Shown one piece after another: positions 21,913 through 33,174 of a stretch of 57,525 nucleotides of DNA. The first letter of the stretch is position 1. The number at the start of each line of letters is the position of its first letter. The position numbers and the translations under genes are program-made. The notes beneath the pieces were generated by a model. That model worked only from the letters and a program-made list of their open reading frames with translations, did no database searches and was not told where the DNA came from. The DNA lies in assembly GCA_003427395.1 (NCBI GenBank), contig BFEA01000628.1, forward strand, positions 356,791 to 414,315. Reading direction: 5' to 3'. This stretch comes from Chara braunii. Its lineage: Eukaryota; Streptophyta; Charophyceae; Charales; Characeae.

Positions 21913-22290
21913 CTACGTTACAACTTGTATGCACCCTCGTATGAGTACGGATCCATACTCTTGTACTCGTACGCTCCTCGTACGTTAGGGGCCCTGTACG
22001 AGTTTTTTTTTTTTTTTTTTTTTTTTTTTATATCCGGTATGGTTTTTATTTTTTTTCTCAAATTCTATTAAGAATCTGAAGATCATGCTCAGCCAAATGT
22101 TGTTGGTTTTGTGTTGTTGCATCACATAGTTTTTTTTTTGGAGTTTTTTTATGACCTTTTTTTGTTTTTTTTTTTTTGCTTTTTCGTACGGGGCCGTACA
22201 AGACGTACAGGTTCCCGTACAGATCCCATACAGAAATAACCTGTACGTTTCGTACCGGAAGCCCCCGTACGTGTACTCTATGCAACGTAG
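21913..22290 (+). mobile_element. GTACGG-word short DNA element, complete reference copy, 8-bp TSD
   Basis: 378 bp. It starts CTACGTTACAAC and ends GCAACGTAG (inverted CTACGTTGC). The left array has GTATGAGTACGG and GTACTCGTACG; then comes a T run and the AT core (AAGAATCTGAAGATCATGCTC, AGCCAAATGTTGTTGG, TTGCATCACATAG), a T run, then the right array (CGTACGGGGCCGTAC, GTACAGATCCCATACAG). Flanks TCCAGTAC (21905-21912) and TCCAGAAC (22291-22298) agree 7/8. Non-coding. Confidence 0.9.
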
Positions 22291-22500
22291 TCCAGAACCC
22301 CAAACCTCGAATTTCCAATGTTTTTTTGCACCCAAATCATAATGAAAATGTCAAATTCGATTTCGTTCAAAAAATATAAAATGTCCGTTTTTACGAAATC
22401 GCAGTTTAATGTGAAGGGATAGTCACACCACGATCTCATTTTCCCAAACTATTTATTTGTGACCCCATTTGTCAGTGGCCTGACGAGCCGCAGGGGTTGG

Positions 22501-22706
22501 GAATTTGCGGTAACCTACGGAGGTTACCGCAAATTCTCTTTCTTATGGCATACTCGCACCACCACGTATTTTCAATTTTGCAAGGTTTTTCGATCACAAA
22601 AGGCATTTATTTCGCGTGTTCACGCAAAAGGGCACATAAATCTCAGCGGCCTTGACAGCGGCGGTTTTTCATATTTTGCATGGACCTTCAAAGGTTCCCG
22701 CAAAAT
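22501..22706. repeat. Cluster of three hairpins
   Basis: 22501-22536 is a perfect 16-bp inverted repeat (GAATTTGCGGTAACCT, loop ACGG). About 22607-22626 pairs TTTCGCGTG with CACGCAAA. 22673-22706 pairs ATTTTGC-ACCTT with AAGGT-GCAAAAT. The first and third share the layout TTTGC, spacer, ACCT but differ in sequence on both arms together. Confidence 0.7.
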
Positions 22707-23417
22707 TGTATTTATTTCTAATCTATTGTTTTATGAAACAAAATAAAGATATTTGTGTATCGTGTTGTATGACTGCACATAAAATATTTATGCAGCTTGA
22801 GGTCGGTAAGCGACCCTCTCCTTTTTGTTTTGGGAACAAACATGTGCGCACTGCGCAGTATGACCCCAAGGTGTCATATAAATGCAAATTCATTTATGCA
22901 AAATCTGCAAAAATATGTGTTAGTGTGTGTGATTATGCCATTGTTTGGAATCAAGTTGTGAAAATGGAAAGAAATATAAAGACAAAGATATTGTCAAGAA
23001 ATGCGAGCTCATAGTGTAACTTGAACAGTCGAAGAGAACCAAAAATATAATCGGATGCAAACTCGTCTGTGGCGAAAGGGGGAAGCAACCGGTCCAACCA
23101 CTATTTTTCCAAATCGGATATCCCATTTTTTTTTTTTTAATAGGATTTTGGGTACGAAGTGTGAGTGTGCTCTAATATAGTCTGGTTTGTTTTTTTTGGG
23201 GGACGGGGGAGGGGGGGTCGCTTTGCAGACTTCGTGGATGATTTTATTTTTACTAGGGTAAGGCTTTTCAGGGCATCGGTCCTAAATTAACCATTTGTAC
23301 TATTGGGTAATCCCCTAACACCTACACCAGAGTCTGGTAATGGTCCCAGTATACTTTCCGGGTTGTTTGTTGAGGGACTTTTTTTTTTTATAGTTCTTAC
23401 GTTAGATTTTTCTAAAA

Positions 23418-23510
23418 CAGATGATGAAAAGTTCAAATTATAACAGTACAGAGAAGATTAGAATGGTTCTTGTGTAAGGATGACATGTGTAAATTGAGAT
23501 ATGGTCCACA
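23418..23510 (+). pseudogene. U6 snRNA pseudogene
   Basis: The block TACAGAGAAGATTA (23447-23460), then TAAGGATGACATG, then ATGGTCCA near 23502-23509 follows the order of U6 snRNA (ACAGAGA box, AAGGATGACACG, 3' ATGGTCC). U6 pairs with the 5' splice site and U2 in the spliceosome. The ACAGAGA box is intact, but the AGC triad (catalytic in U6) reads differently and the 5' third is strongly diverged. No T run follows at the U6 3' end. A processed or decayed copy. Confidence 0.8.
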
Positions 23511-23674
23511 TTAAATAATTTAATACACAAATAAATACATAAGCTTGTCCAATTTTTTTTTTTTTAACTACACTTTGCTCTCATCTCAAATGTTTTATTA
23601 TCTTTCAAATTCTTTCAATTCACCTTCACTACCTACGAACGTAGCTTTGTTGTCTCCCTCCAACCATCAGAGCG

Positions 23675-23762
23675 GGTGCATGTTGCCCCCTGCCATCATT
23701 GAGCAGGGATCATGTTAATCTTATCTGTATCCTTCTAATTTTTACCGATGTTCTGAAAGAAC
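23675..23762 (-). pseudogene. U6 snRNA pseudogene, inverted
   Basis: On the minus strand: AGAACATCGGTAAAAATTAG, then GGATACAGATAAGATTAACA, then CCCTGCTCAATGATGGCA. This follows U6 from its 5' GGACATCCGATAAAATTGG through the ACAGAGA and CCCTGCGCAAGGATGACA regions. Several substitutions are present, including within the ACAGAGA box (ACAGATA). About 165 bp from the other U6 copy and convergent with it. Confidence 0.78.
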
Positions 23763-24193
23763 TTGTCCACAATGTAAAAGTGGTGAGGATATATTTATTT
23801 TTTGTCTCCCTAAACTAACGTATATTCTTTTCCTAAACTAGCACTACTCCTAAGCCTCACCAGACAACCTCCCTCATGACTACACCGGACTCTCAAAATC
23901 ATCCTTATCATATAGAGTTCTCATCTGCCTCGCACAACTTCCACTGAGCTCAAGTTTATACTCAATATTTGTCTTTAACCGGAAATCCTGTTCGCAGAAA
24001 ATAAACTGTCTGGTTGAGCATAAAGACGGTCAGGGATCTATAGTAGGCACCCTGCCCGAATGTCGCACCAAAAAAACAAGTTGTCAAACTTTCTAAACTA
24101 GGTGGGGCATTTTCTCCTAGAAAGAATAATTTATAACGGCCCGTACCTTTCAAAAAACTTCCCCCGTCTCCCGTTTTATCCCAAACCATTTTC

Positions 24194-24346
24194 ACCAGTA
24201 ACTGTTTTCATCCCCTTTTCCTTTGCGTCTTCTTCCCTTCACCTGTAATTATTTCCATCCCCTTTTCCTTCGTGCCTTTTTCCCTTCACCTAGAACTGTT
24301 TTCATTCCCTTTTCCTTGATATTTTTTTTTCCTTCTCTTCATCTGA
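24194..24346. repeat. Tandem repeat of about 48 bp, three units
   Basis: Three consecutive versions of ACTGTTTTCATCCCCTTTTC...TTCCCTTCACC. Pyrimidine-rich. Confidence 0.75.
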
Positions 24347-24349
24347 ATC

Positions 24350-25139
24350 TTGGTCCCGCTCCGCACCGCTCCTTGCCCCCTCCCCTTTTCCGCCTTGGTC
24401 CCCAAGAACAAAATCCCTACCAATCCCTTCTCAAAGCCTTCAAGCCAAAAGACGACATCGTGTAAGGAGGATTATTCCCCTCACACTGTGATCTGATTGA
24501 CTGTGAAGAACTCAAGTGGATCGATATGGGTTTCCCAAGGCGAATAATCCCACTCCCCTCCTCTCCCCCTTTGATCCCTTCTCCCTTCCTCTCTCCCATC
24601 TTCTACTTCCCTCTTCCCAACTATAACTTCAAATCGACAATCTCATCTAAAACACCCTCTCCCAACCCATCTGCCAGTTTCAAGGAAGTAGTGGCTAGAT
24701 GATGTGATGATTGGCGAGTCTGAAAGTCTCATAGGCTGACTATAGTTTTGCAAGGTCATGCACCGTGTGGTTGTGGCCGATTGCGAAATCTGGGCAAGTC
24801 GACCTAGAAACTAAGTTGGCAGGGCCACTTGGAATCGCTAGTCCCAGAGTAAGGAAAATAAGTATGTGTACGAGTGGCTGCATGACTTGGGGGCATGATA
24901 AGAGAGCAGAAGACTTGCGCGCCTTGTTCTTCGTCCTTCTCCTATTTTGGAAGCCACGTTTATGGCAAAACGTCGGCTTTCCTCAGATCTACTTGTGTGC
25001 TTGTAACTCTTCCTTTCTCTTCAGTCCCCTTCTCCGGTCAAGTTATGGCCACCACCGGGGGGGATTCATACCACTTGACTCAATCGGCAGTGACAGTGAA
25101 TGGGATTTGAAGATGGATTCAGCAGAGTAGTCAAAGAAA
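24350..25139. other. No recognised feature
   Basis: C/T-rich then mixed sequence. A 121-codon frame (24765-25130) has no motif and no coding signature that I can point to. Confidence 0.4.
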
Positions 25140-27160
25140 GCTACCACTTGGCTAAATCGACAGTGACAGTGAATGAGAAACTGTCATAAAAGTTTATACT
25201 TATGAGATCACTGAGACAAGGGTGCCCCTTGGCCCTCTTTCTCTTTGTGCTCCAATTAGAAATATTGTAAGCAAATACCAGATCAAACAATCGGATTACA
25301 TGTCTTAGGATCACCCCACACACCCAATGGCAAGGAGGTGCGATAGCTGATGATTTAACAGTAGCTTGTGAAAATACACCAGTAGCCTTGTCAAAACTTT
25401 AAAAAGTTTTAGATAAATATTGCGAATTGTCAGAGGCTTAAATTCATTGGGATAAATCAATATTTTTTCTCCCGACCCCTAAGGTACTGTATATTGACTG
25501 GGGCCTGAAACAGATACCAGCTAATACTGCAGATCGTTTTCTGGGCGTGCAAGTCTCCTTGTTAGATTGTGCAGAAGGGCAAGACTCACTGTTGGTGGAG
25601 AAGGTGACATCAAGAATAGCAAGATGGATACGAAACCACAGACTCTCCCTATATGGTAGATCCTTTGTCCTTACTTCAGCGACTCTCTCACTTCTATGGT
25701 TCCCAATTTCGATTCATCTCTTGAAAGAACAGGCTTATGCAAGTGTAAACGGAGGAGCAACCTAATATATTTGGAAACTGGCGGCAACAGAAGAACAAGG
25801 GTATTTAGTGAAAGTGGTCTGGGACTTGATCTCAGCCCCTCGGGATCAGGGAGACCTAGGGATCTTAGATCCGGTTAAACAAGAATCGGGAACTATTTGG
25901 AAATTGGGTGGTATATATTGTTTTTGGTAACAAAAATAACTCGTGGGACCCGGTGAGATTGGCAGAAACTATATTGGCTAACGAATGACACCTATCAAAC
26001 CCTACACAAGTATGGATCTGCTTATTTATCCCCCCTTACGTAAGGAGAACACCAAAATAAAAAATGTGGAAAAATATCTCACACGCGTGAAGCAAAATCC
26101 GGCCCTCGGAGAAGAAACCTCCCTCCATAAAACAGGAAATATTGAACCAAATATTATTTGAGAATGAACATATAAAACAAAAAGATGGTTAAACTTTCCT
26201 AGCAGATGGGAAAATGGGTTCGTTTGTTAGAGCATAGGTGGAACGAGGACTTATATAAGCTTAAGACATTTGTGACACACAGACTAAGAAATAGAGGAAG
26301 TTGAAAATGTTACGGAACAAATTGACACACTTACATAAATCAAAAGATAACTTGATCAAACTTCAACAGGTGATCTCTGACTATTGGTTCGATATCTTGA
26401 GTACTGGGAAAAACCAATGGATACGTGGTGAGAGGACCCAACAATTACACAAGGCATACTTAAGATTCTAGGCTCAGAACTGGACCAGGGGACTATAGTG
26501 CACTTTTGGAGAGAACAACGTCTGTTTAAGGACTTTAGGCGCTTGGAGTGCATTGGGGAAAAGGTAATCCAGGCTAAATGAAGAACTAATCGAGGTGAGG
26601 GTATGACCTACAACCATAACAAATACATAAGCTTTCCTGATCACTCGGTTTTCAGAAAGATTACAGGTGGAACCGTTACTTAGTTGGTAGAGGGACGTGA
26701 AAGTTGCAGAAAGTTTTTTCATTGTGATGTTCTACAAAACCAAGACACGAGTTTGGATCCTCTAGAGAGTCAGGAAAATACAAACTGTAATAGTAGTCAG
26801 GGAAAACTAAAGAAAGAACAAGGATTTGAGCTAGGAGATATGAAACTGTCGTGATTTTAGAGGGCTTCAAAAAGTATTCCATCCCAGAAATAGGCAAGTA
26901 TCATGTGGTGTCGGTTATTGTTAGTCACAACTTTTGCCTCTTGGTTTGCCAACTTGGGAATGAAGATTGAAGAAAAGTGTACAAGGTGCAATTGGGACTA
27001 CGAGACAACCAGCTACATGTGGCTATACTACCCTATGTAAAACCAGATTCGGAACAAGTGGATGGTGGGAGGAGTTCTCAAGATGAAGCTTCCAATGGAC
27101 GCACGAGTGGATCCTGCATGGGTCAACAGAAAAATTTCCACGAGAAATGAAAGTTGAAAA
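25140..27160 (+). mobile_element. LINE fragment with RT, decayed
   Basis: Reverse transcriptase motifs in order: LRQGCPLALFLFVLQLEI (about 25205-25265), the catalytic block IADDLTVA (25341-25365, the (F/Y)ADD site with Ile), WDKSIFFLPTPKVLYIDWGL, then RFLGVQVSLLDCAEGQDSLL and RLSLYGRSFVLTSATLSLLW (25530-25700). Downstream, SIKQEILNQILFENEHIKQK (about 26130) matches the LINE at 28140-30895. Several stops and frame changes. The 5' part (endonuclease, RT fingers) is missing. The end is not sharply defined. Confidence 0.75.
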
Positions 27161-27297
27161 AACATTCCATTAAAAAAACTTCCTTCGTATTTATAAATTA
27201 TCATTCCAATGTTCGTCCAATTCTAAAATTTTCAGTTTTATTTGATAAGATCCCGTCTAAATATGAGTTTTCCCTTCCAACTACATCTATTTGTTCA

Positions 27298-27472
27298 AGA
27301 TGGAATGAAAGTGTGGATGAGTTTATGAAAAGTTTTAATAAAACTTTCATTCTACTATAAGAAATATCTTTGAATTTAGATTGGATTAACCTATTTATGA
27401 CTGAAAATCCTTACTTAGAATGACAGTCAAAATAAAATATTTCATAAACTCGTCCACATTTTCGTTCCATCT
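27298..27472. mobile_element. Short inverted-repeat (foldback) element
   Basis: 27298-27342 (AGATGGAATGAAAGTGTGGA...) and 27431-27472 are inverted, about 42 bp with few mismatches, separated by an 88-bp centre that itself starts CTTTCATTCTA and ends AGAATGACAG. GGAATGA words also recur on both sides (27150-27640). Probably a MITE or the centre of a larger word-type element. No target duplication identified. Confidence 0.65.
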
Positions 27473-27479
27473 CTAGCAT

Positions 27480-28139
27480 GCAGTTCAAATAAGAAGGGAT
27501 ACGCCATTCTTGGAAGGCACGTTTTCAAGTAAGACGAAAAATTTTAAAATTGGAATGACATTTTTTAAGATGGAATGAAAATTTAAAATTTAAAATGTAA
27601 TTTCACTATAGAATGATTATTTAATTCTGGAAAATTTTTTTCGTTGGTCCTATCAGGAAACAGTATAGGGAAAGGAACCACTACATTAGAATTGTGGTAG
27701 GTTCGACTTTCAGTTGTTCACTGAGTATCTGGTGACTCTACAACGCGAAAAGAGTATCATTAAGTGGAAATCGATTGAGTAGAAAGTGGCAAGAAAATTA
27801 GTAGAAGAGTGTTCAGTTTAAAAGTTTTTTTTTTTTTTTTTTTTTTTCGGAAGTACTCAATATATTGCACTATGAATCGAAAAGGGAGACCAGGGACCTC
27901 ACAATTCGACCCGGATGAACTGTTGGGGCCATTATTTGATTCGGTTGATACTAGAAACCGCGTTCAGCGTCCCCTGGAAAAACTACTCAAACTAATAAAC
28001 CTTCCAAAACCTTGAAGCACGCAAAATTAAAGACCGTTAGTCTTATTGTTGCGGGTTTCTCATATGCTCTAAATAGCGTTGGTGTATAACAACCACTCTT
28101 CAGTTCTCAATATACCTTCTAGTGGTATCTTCGCAAAAT
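27480..28139. other. No recognised gene
   Basis: AT-rich, with a T run near 27824-27847. A short frame after it (MNRKGRPGTSQFDPDELLGP) is unassigned. Confidence 0.35.
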
Positions 28140-30895
28140 GAGAATCTTCACGTCTTTGTGAACCATAGAAAACCTTTTCTCTGCCAATCCAGTTTTGATA
28201 CTAATCGAATACTTCGTTTAATTCGATTCAATGTTTGTTGGTAGGTTATTGTTTCGTCTTTGAACACTCCTGCATTACGCATTGCCCGAATTGCTTTCAT
28301 TACTATCCCTTTGCAAACTAAAGCCATATACCATATTTCGATGGAAAGCACGCCTCTTGTCAGGGTTATCCTGTATAATTTAAACTTGTTAGACCATACT
28401 TCCTAATGTGAGTACAGATCCGTCCAGTTTTCTTTCCACCATTCCCAGACAGTGTTAGAAAGTGGAAAAGTAACCACAGAAGGGCGTTGTTTTCCCAACT
28501 CCATGAAGATCTTACACAAGTAGACCGCAAGTTCATCCCTTTGGAAGTTATAGAAAAGATTGAAGGTTAATCCATGTTGAGTAGGATACTTGTCCTAGCT
28601 AGGTAGCCATAAGCACAGCCATAGGTATAATAAGGGAGAGAAGATAAGAACAAGTAAGTCACGATTGGTTTATTCAAGTCTGTTATGATTCCTAACTTTT
28701 TTTCGAGTCCCCGTGGGGTCTCGTAAAGAGCTAAAATCGATAATGCTCACTGATTCTTACCTTTTCGGGTGGACTGTGAGGACCACGGTCTCATGCACCA
28801 AACTATGATTTCTTTATTTTTTTTTCAAACTTTGGTCTCGTTTAACATGGAAACAAAATAGAATCATCGAGGTTGGGGACCTCACAATTAAACCTGTAGT
28901 TATCCTGGCAGCATCAGCCAGTTTAGCTTCAAAAAGTCCTTTGGGGCAACCTGCCTCGCTTATCTAACATTGTTTTTTTTTTTTTTTTTTTTTAACAATA
29001 GACCCAGTGCCCAAGACTACATATTAATGCTCAAGAAATGCAGAAGTCGAGGTCCTCACAGTCTACCTGGAACAAAAAATCGCCAAATTATTACTAAGAG
29101 CATTACTCAGCTTCGTTTTTTACAGGACCCTAAGGGACCCAAACTGAACAATACTTTTAATATCATTTTAGACAAATACACTGATGGCACGCCGCAACGA
29201 CCTACCTAAATACCAAAGACAAACCTTCACTTCTAAGCCAATCCAAAACAAAACACAAAATTACGAGTACTACCTAACTCATTGAATTTCCTAAGACCGA
29301 ACGCAGACACAAATGTTTTTAGTAAACAAGCAATTATATTCTGTCGCAGCAAAGGACACAGAGTCTAAAGCAGACCCCTATGAGAAAATAAATCAATCAA
29401 TGGGCATCCAAAATACACAGAAAATTGGTCAAATTTTGACCCTACGCAGAGAGGAGGCGACCTATAATGCGACCTGAATCATAAACAGTCTGGTAGCAGC
29501 CAGTTCGTGAAACTTAGTCTACCTCTGCAAAGATTTTCTTCCATTTGTCTTTTGGCCCGCAAGTGTGACTGAACTAGAAGGGATTATTTTTGGACTGAGA
29601 AGCTAAGAGATGCCAGTCCACATGAATGGATTGCCTTATCAGAGACTTAACCTTATAAATTGAACGTTGAAATGAGGTGGGCTCCTATTTGAATATTGCT
29701 TTGTTACGAGCCATAAAAATGACTTCCATAATAACACCTTCAAGTTGACAGGCAAGGGCGATGTAAGACCACCCTAAAGAAAAAATTGTGCTTTCCTTAG
29801 TCAATCCATACAGTATTCATTCCTGAGTCCACATAAAGCTTCAATATAAAGATATTTTTGATCTTCTCTTCACCATCCCTCCATTTGAAAAGAATAAGGA
29901 CAATAAAGCGAGATGTGGGTGGTCGTCTCCCATCCCTAATTGCATCGCAGACATTGTTCACAGATATCTATTCCTTTCGATGCTAGCTATGAAGCAAAGG
30001 GGGTTATTAGCAGGGATTGTATCCGTAGTAAACTAGTTTGTTTTGTTTAGACCATCTGTTTCAGGGCTTTCCAGAGAGCAAAGAGGTCAAGGTTGTCTAA
30101 CTGGAAGCCCGACTCCCTTGCTAATATCTTTGAGGTCGCTTGCACAGGTTAATTCCTCACCCTTGTACGTAGAACTTCAGCACCATCCTTAAACTTTTAC
30201 GTTGTGATAAAAATTGGGTTTCCCGGGCCAGTAACTTTTGTCCATTTATTATATAATAGAGACCTTAATTGGAGTACGGTGGCATCTTCAATCCATGATT
30301 TGACAGATTCCCTGATTCCTGATCAAGACAACCAAACCCGACACTCGATACAGTCCAAAGTGGTAGTCGCCACCTCTTCCTCGACTTTCTGCAACGCAGG
30401 CTTCTTCTGTCTTCCCGGTTTCCACTTCCAGACCCATACCCTAATACCATGTGGCATCTCTGGGCCAAGAACCCTCTAGAACTCAGATCTATCAGTGGGG
30501 TTCAATAACCACGTCCCTTGACCGTGTTCCACTGAACTGGGGAGACGAGATTTCTAGAATTCAAGAATCGCGGTTGTTAATTTATCAAGGTTGATTTCCA
30601 CCTTGTGCAGTCGCGAGAATTTTTTTCTCAATAGAGATGTCTATAACCAAGGATCTAAGTCTGTATCCCATAAGTTCACCTAGCTCTACCAAAAGAGTCC
30701 GGGTTTCCATCTGCTTTGTGCAAAGATCCCTCAAAATAGGTGATGAAAGGATTTTCAAATAAAATTTGATTTAAGACTTCACCTCTCGTTTGGGGTTGAG
30801 ACAGGGTTTGGGGGAATAGTTTGTGCTATGGCATAAGAATATTGCGCCACGTTTTAGACTTTGGGTGTTTCACTGTGTACGACGGGATAAAAAGG
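28140..30895 (-). mobile_element. LINE 3' half (minus), left of the LTR retrotransposon
   Basis: On the minus strand from the 5' LTR: GEVLNQILFENPFITYFEG (about 30790-30735, matching the LINE at 26130), then a long decayed stretch, a zf-RVT-like CEQCLRCN...THISLYC near 29960-29890, and the tail SIEIWYMALVCKG to WQRKGFLWFTKT, ending at about 28148. It continues the LINE whose 5' half lies at 39794-42192: that piece stops within the post-RT domain and this one starts just after the equivalent point. Confidence 0.65.
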
Positions 30896-32082
30896 CAGCA
30901 GCGGCCTGGGCGCTGTAACCCAAGCCCAGGCCCAGCGAGTAGTGCGACCACACGCTGCTCGGCCTACGGCCGCTGCGGGTGACTGTGTGACCGTGTACAA
31001 CAAGAAATTCAAAGGTCAAAGTGAACTGTAGGTCCAGGAACCTCGCCCAGGCCCTTGGTCGTGTGCATCGACTTGTATGAGTGCAGGTACCCAGTCAGAA
31101 CGGTGGACCAAGGAGGATACAGTTTCAACCCAATCCAGGCCGTCGACGACAATCGATCTCGGCCGTGTCTAACTTGAGGACTGGGGCCCAGACCCCGCCG
31201 TCAACACTACATATTGGGCTGATTTCCTGGCTTTGACATCTAGACTCTCGTCTGGAGTCTATGGGCTGTCTCTTATACACATCTAGATGTGTATAAGAGA
31301 CAGAAGGAGGATACAGTTTCAACCCAATCCAGGCCGTCGACGACAATCGATCTCGGCCGTGTCTAACTTGAGGACTGGGGCCCAGACCCCGCCGTCAACA
31401 CTACATATTGGGCTGATTTCCTGGCTTTGACATCTAGACTCTCGTCTGGAGTCTATGGGGACTCGACGCTCTCGCATCAATGCCGGCTCTATGCTGTCTT
31501 GCTGGCGAGACGCTGCGGAGAACTTGACGACCGGCGCTCGTCGCTGGTTCGTGGCTTGAGTGTGCTGTGCGACCAGCATGCTGGCTGGCGCACTACTGTC
31601 TGAGGGGTTATNGACGTGGCAGATGCGACGTGTTATCTTCGTGGCTGCTGCCACGTAGTATTGCTGCTGAGATGGAAGGCGCTGGGNGNCTATATTGTTG
31701 TTCTGCTTGACAAGTATTCGGAAGAAGGATCCAGGACTGTGGTTTGGGTTGTGATACGTACCTGGTGTCTTCAACTTCGTCGTCACGTTGCTGCTTGATG
31801 ACTGGTCTACTGGTGCCACGTGGCACTATTGGTCTACATTGTCTTGGATATCCGGATCTCTGATTAAGACATGATTATGCAGTTAAGGAAGTGCCCGAAG
31901 AGGAAGTGGGTTGTAGGGAGGAGACTATTCCACCCTCTCAAAGTCTATTCTCCCTCCTCCCTCTCTCGTTTGTGTATGCATTCTCTCTCATTTTGGGATC
32001 ATTATTATTATGATTTATCAGCAGCGTTCGTCTATTTTGTCTTTGCGAGTGACGACTGATTATCACGACTGGGCACATTGCA
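30896..32082 (+). repeat. 5' LTR of Ty3/gypsy element (contains an assembly artefact)
   Basis: Matches 38788-39793. By eye there are about 18 substitutions, mostly transitions, over the last 780 bp. It ends ...GGGCACATTGCA, followed by the primer-binding site. It begins with GGCC-rich sequence that can fold (GCAGCGGCC/GGCCGCTGC). The exact 5' end is uncertain because similarity fades before a TG dinucleotide can be fixed. 31110-31265 is repeated at 31304-31459 around an adapter; without this 194-bp artefact the LTR is about 1.0 kb. Confidence 0.85.
31266..31303. other. Nextera mate-pair junction adapter (artefact)
   Basis: CTGTCTCTTATACACATCT followed directly by its reverse complement. This is the Tn5 transposon-end adapter in junction form. 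The same 156 bp of LTR lies on both sides, and the 3' LTR has neither adapter nor duplication. The minus-strand translation gives the well-known artefact peptide VSYTHLDVYKRQ. Confidence 0.98.
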
Positions 32083-32084
32083 GT

Positions 32085-32096
32085 TTGGTATCGGAN
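32085..32096 (+). promoter_or_regulatory. Primer-binding site, initiator tRNA-Met type
   Basis: TGGTATCGGANC two bases after the 5' LTR. The plant PBS TGGTATCAGAGC pairs with the 3' end of initiator tRNA-Met. One clear difference (A to G) and one N. Confidence 0.85.
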
Positions 32097-33174
32097 CNTT
32101 CACTTCCNACATTGTCTNCACGGCGCACGCGTTGTTCTGACGCGCTATGATTACGACGCGCCAGTTTCTCTCCAAGGTCGCGCGCGCCAGNTAAGTAAGT
32201 GACGGGATACTCTCTCTTTCGCGACATTATTGTCGCGCGTGTTTTTCAACACGTTGTCTAGACATTGAGCCCGACGACGTGCGCGACGGGCATGGTGATG
32301 ACGGGCATGGTGATGACGGGCAGATTATCTGTCAATGATGATTGATTGCTGACGTGGCACATCCACGTCCATTGAAGATTGGAGCAGGGAACTTCTACTC
32401 GTGCGCTGATGATGTCTTGCCGACAATATAGAGTTGCCGCATTGCTATCTCGCCAGCCAGATTGGAGCTGATTGATTAACTCCTTGATTACTCGCTGGCA
32501 TTGGCGAGATCCGGCGCTGACGTGGCAGACTTGATTGAACTTGGGATGCGGCGAGAAGATTTGTGAAGCGCAGCATTGTTGGAGTTCACCTTCACGAACG
32601 GATCTGGGTAACGGAAAGAAGTGGAGCGGCCAGCATTCCTTGTTGAAGCCACCCCCCCCCACGATCTTGATTGGTGCGACGTGCTGACTTGGCGAAAGCT
32701 GAGTTGGCATACCGGGGGTTGGCTGACGCACGCACAACCTGCCTTGGGAAACGATTGATGCATTCCGACGCTGGGAGCGGCATGAGCAATAGACTCTGAC
32801 TTGTGGTGCTTACCTGTTGTTGNGGTGATTTGAGTGCATGCTGACGTGGCCTTGTGTGAGGGGAAGATTGACGTTGATTGGTTGTGTTGTCGGTACTTAC
32901 CTGTTGTCTGGGCTGTGCATGTACTCATACCTGTGGGATGCTAACGACCTAGGCCTGCTCGATTACCTGGAACTAAAGACGTCACACGAATAAGAGAGAA
33001 AAACAAATCAGAACAGCATATCAATCAAGAAAATAATAAAATATTTTTATTTATTTATTTTCTTGTGAATTCTTTGCTGTACCGATATTGAGTTGCTGGT
33101 CAGTTATCAATAATATTGTCTGTTTTCTTTTATTGAGTAAGATTGGCCTGTTAAGTTTCCTGTTGACGTTAACC
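32097..33174 (+). other. Retrotransposon leader between PBS and gag
   Basis: About 1.1 kb with CG-rich words (GACGGGCATGGTGAT repeated near 32285-32315, GCGCGC). No convincing ORF on the plus strand. It would hold packaging and dimerisation signals in this family. Confidence 0.6.

Noticed and set aside
31125-31346. ORF containing VSYTHLDVYKRQ
   Set aside because: Translation of the Nextera adapter; artefact.
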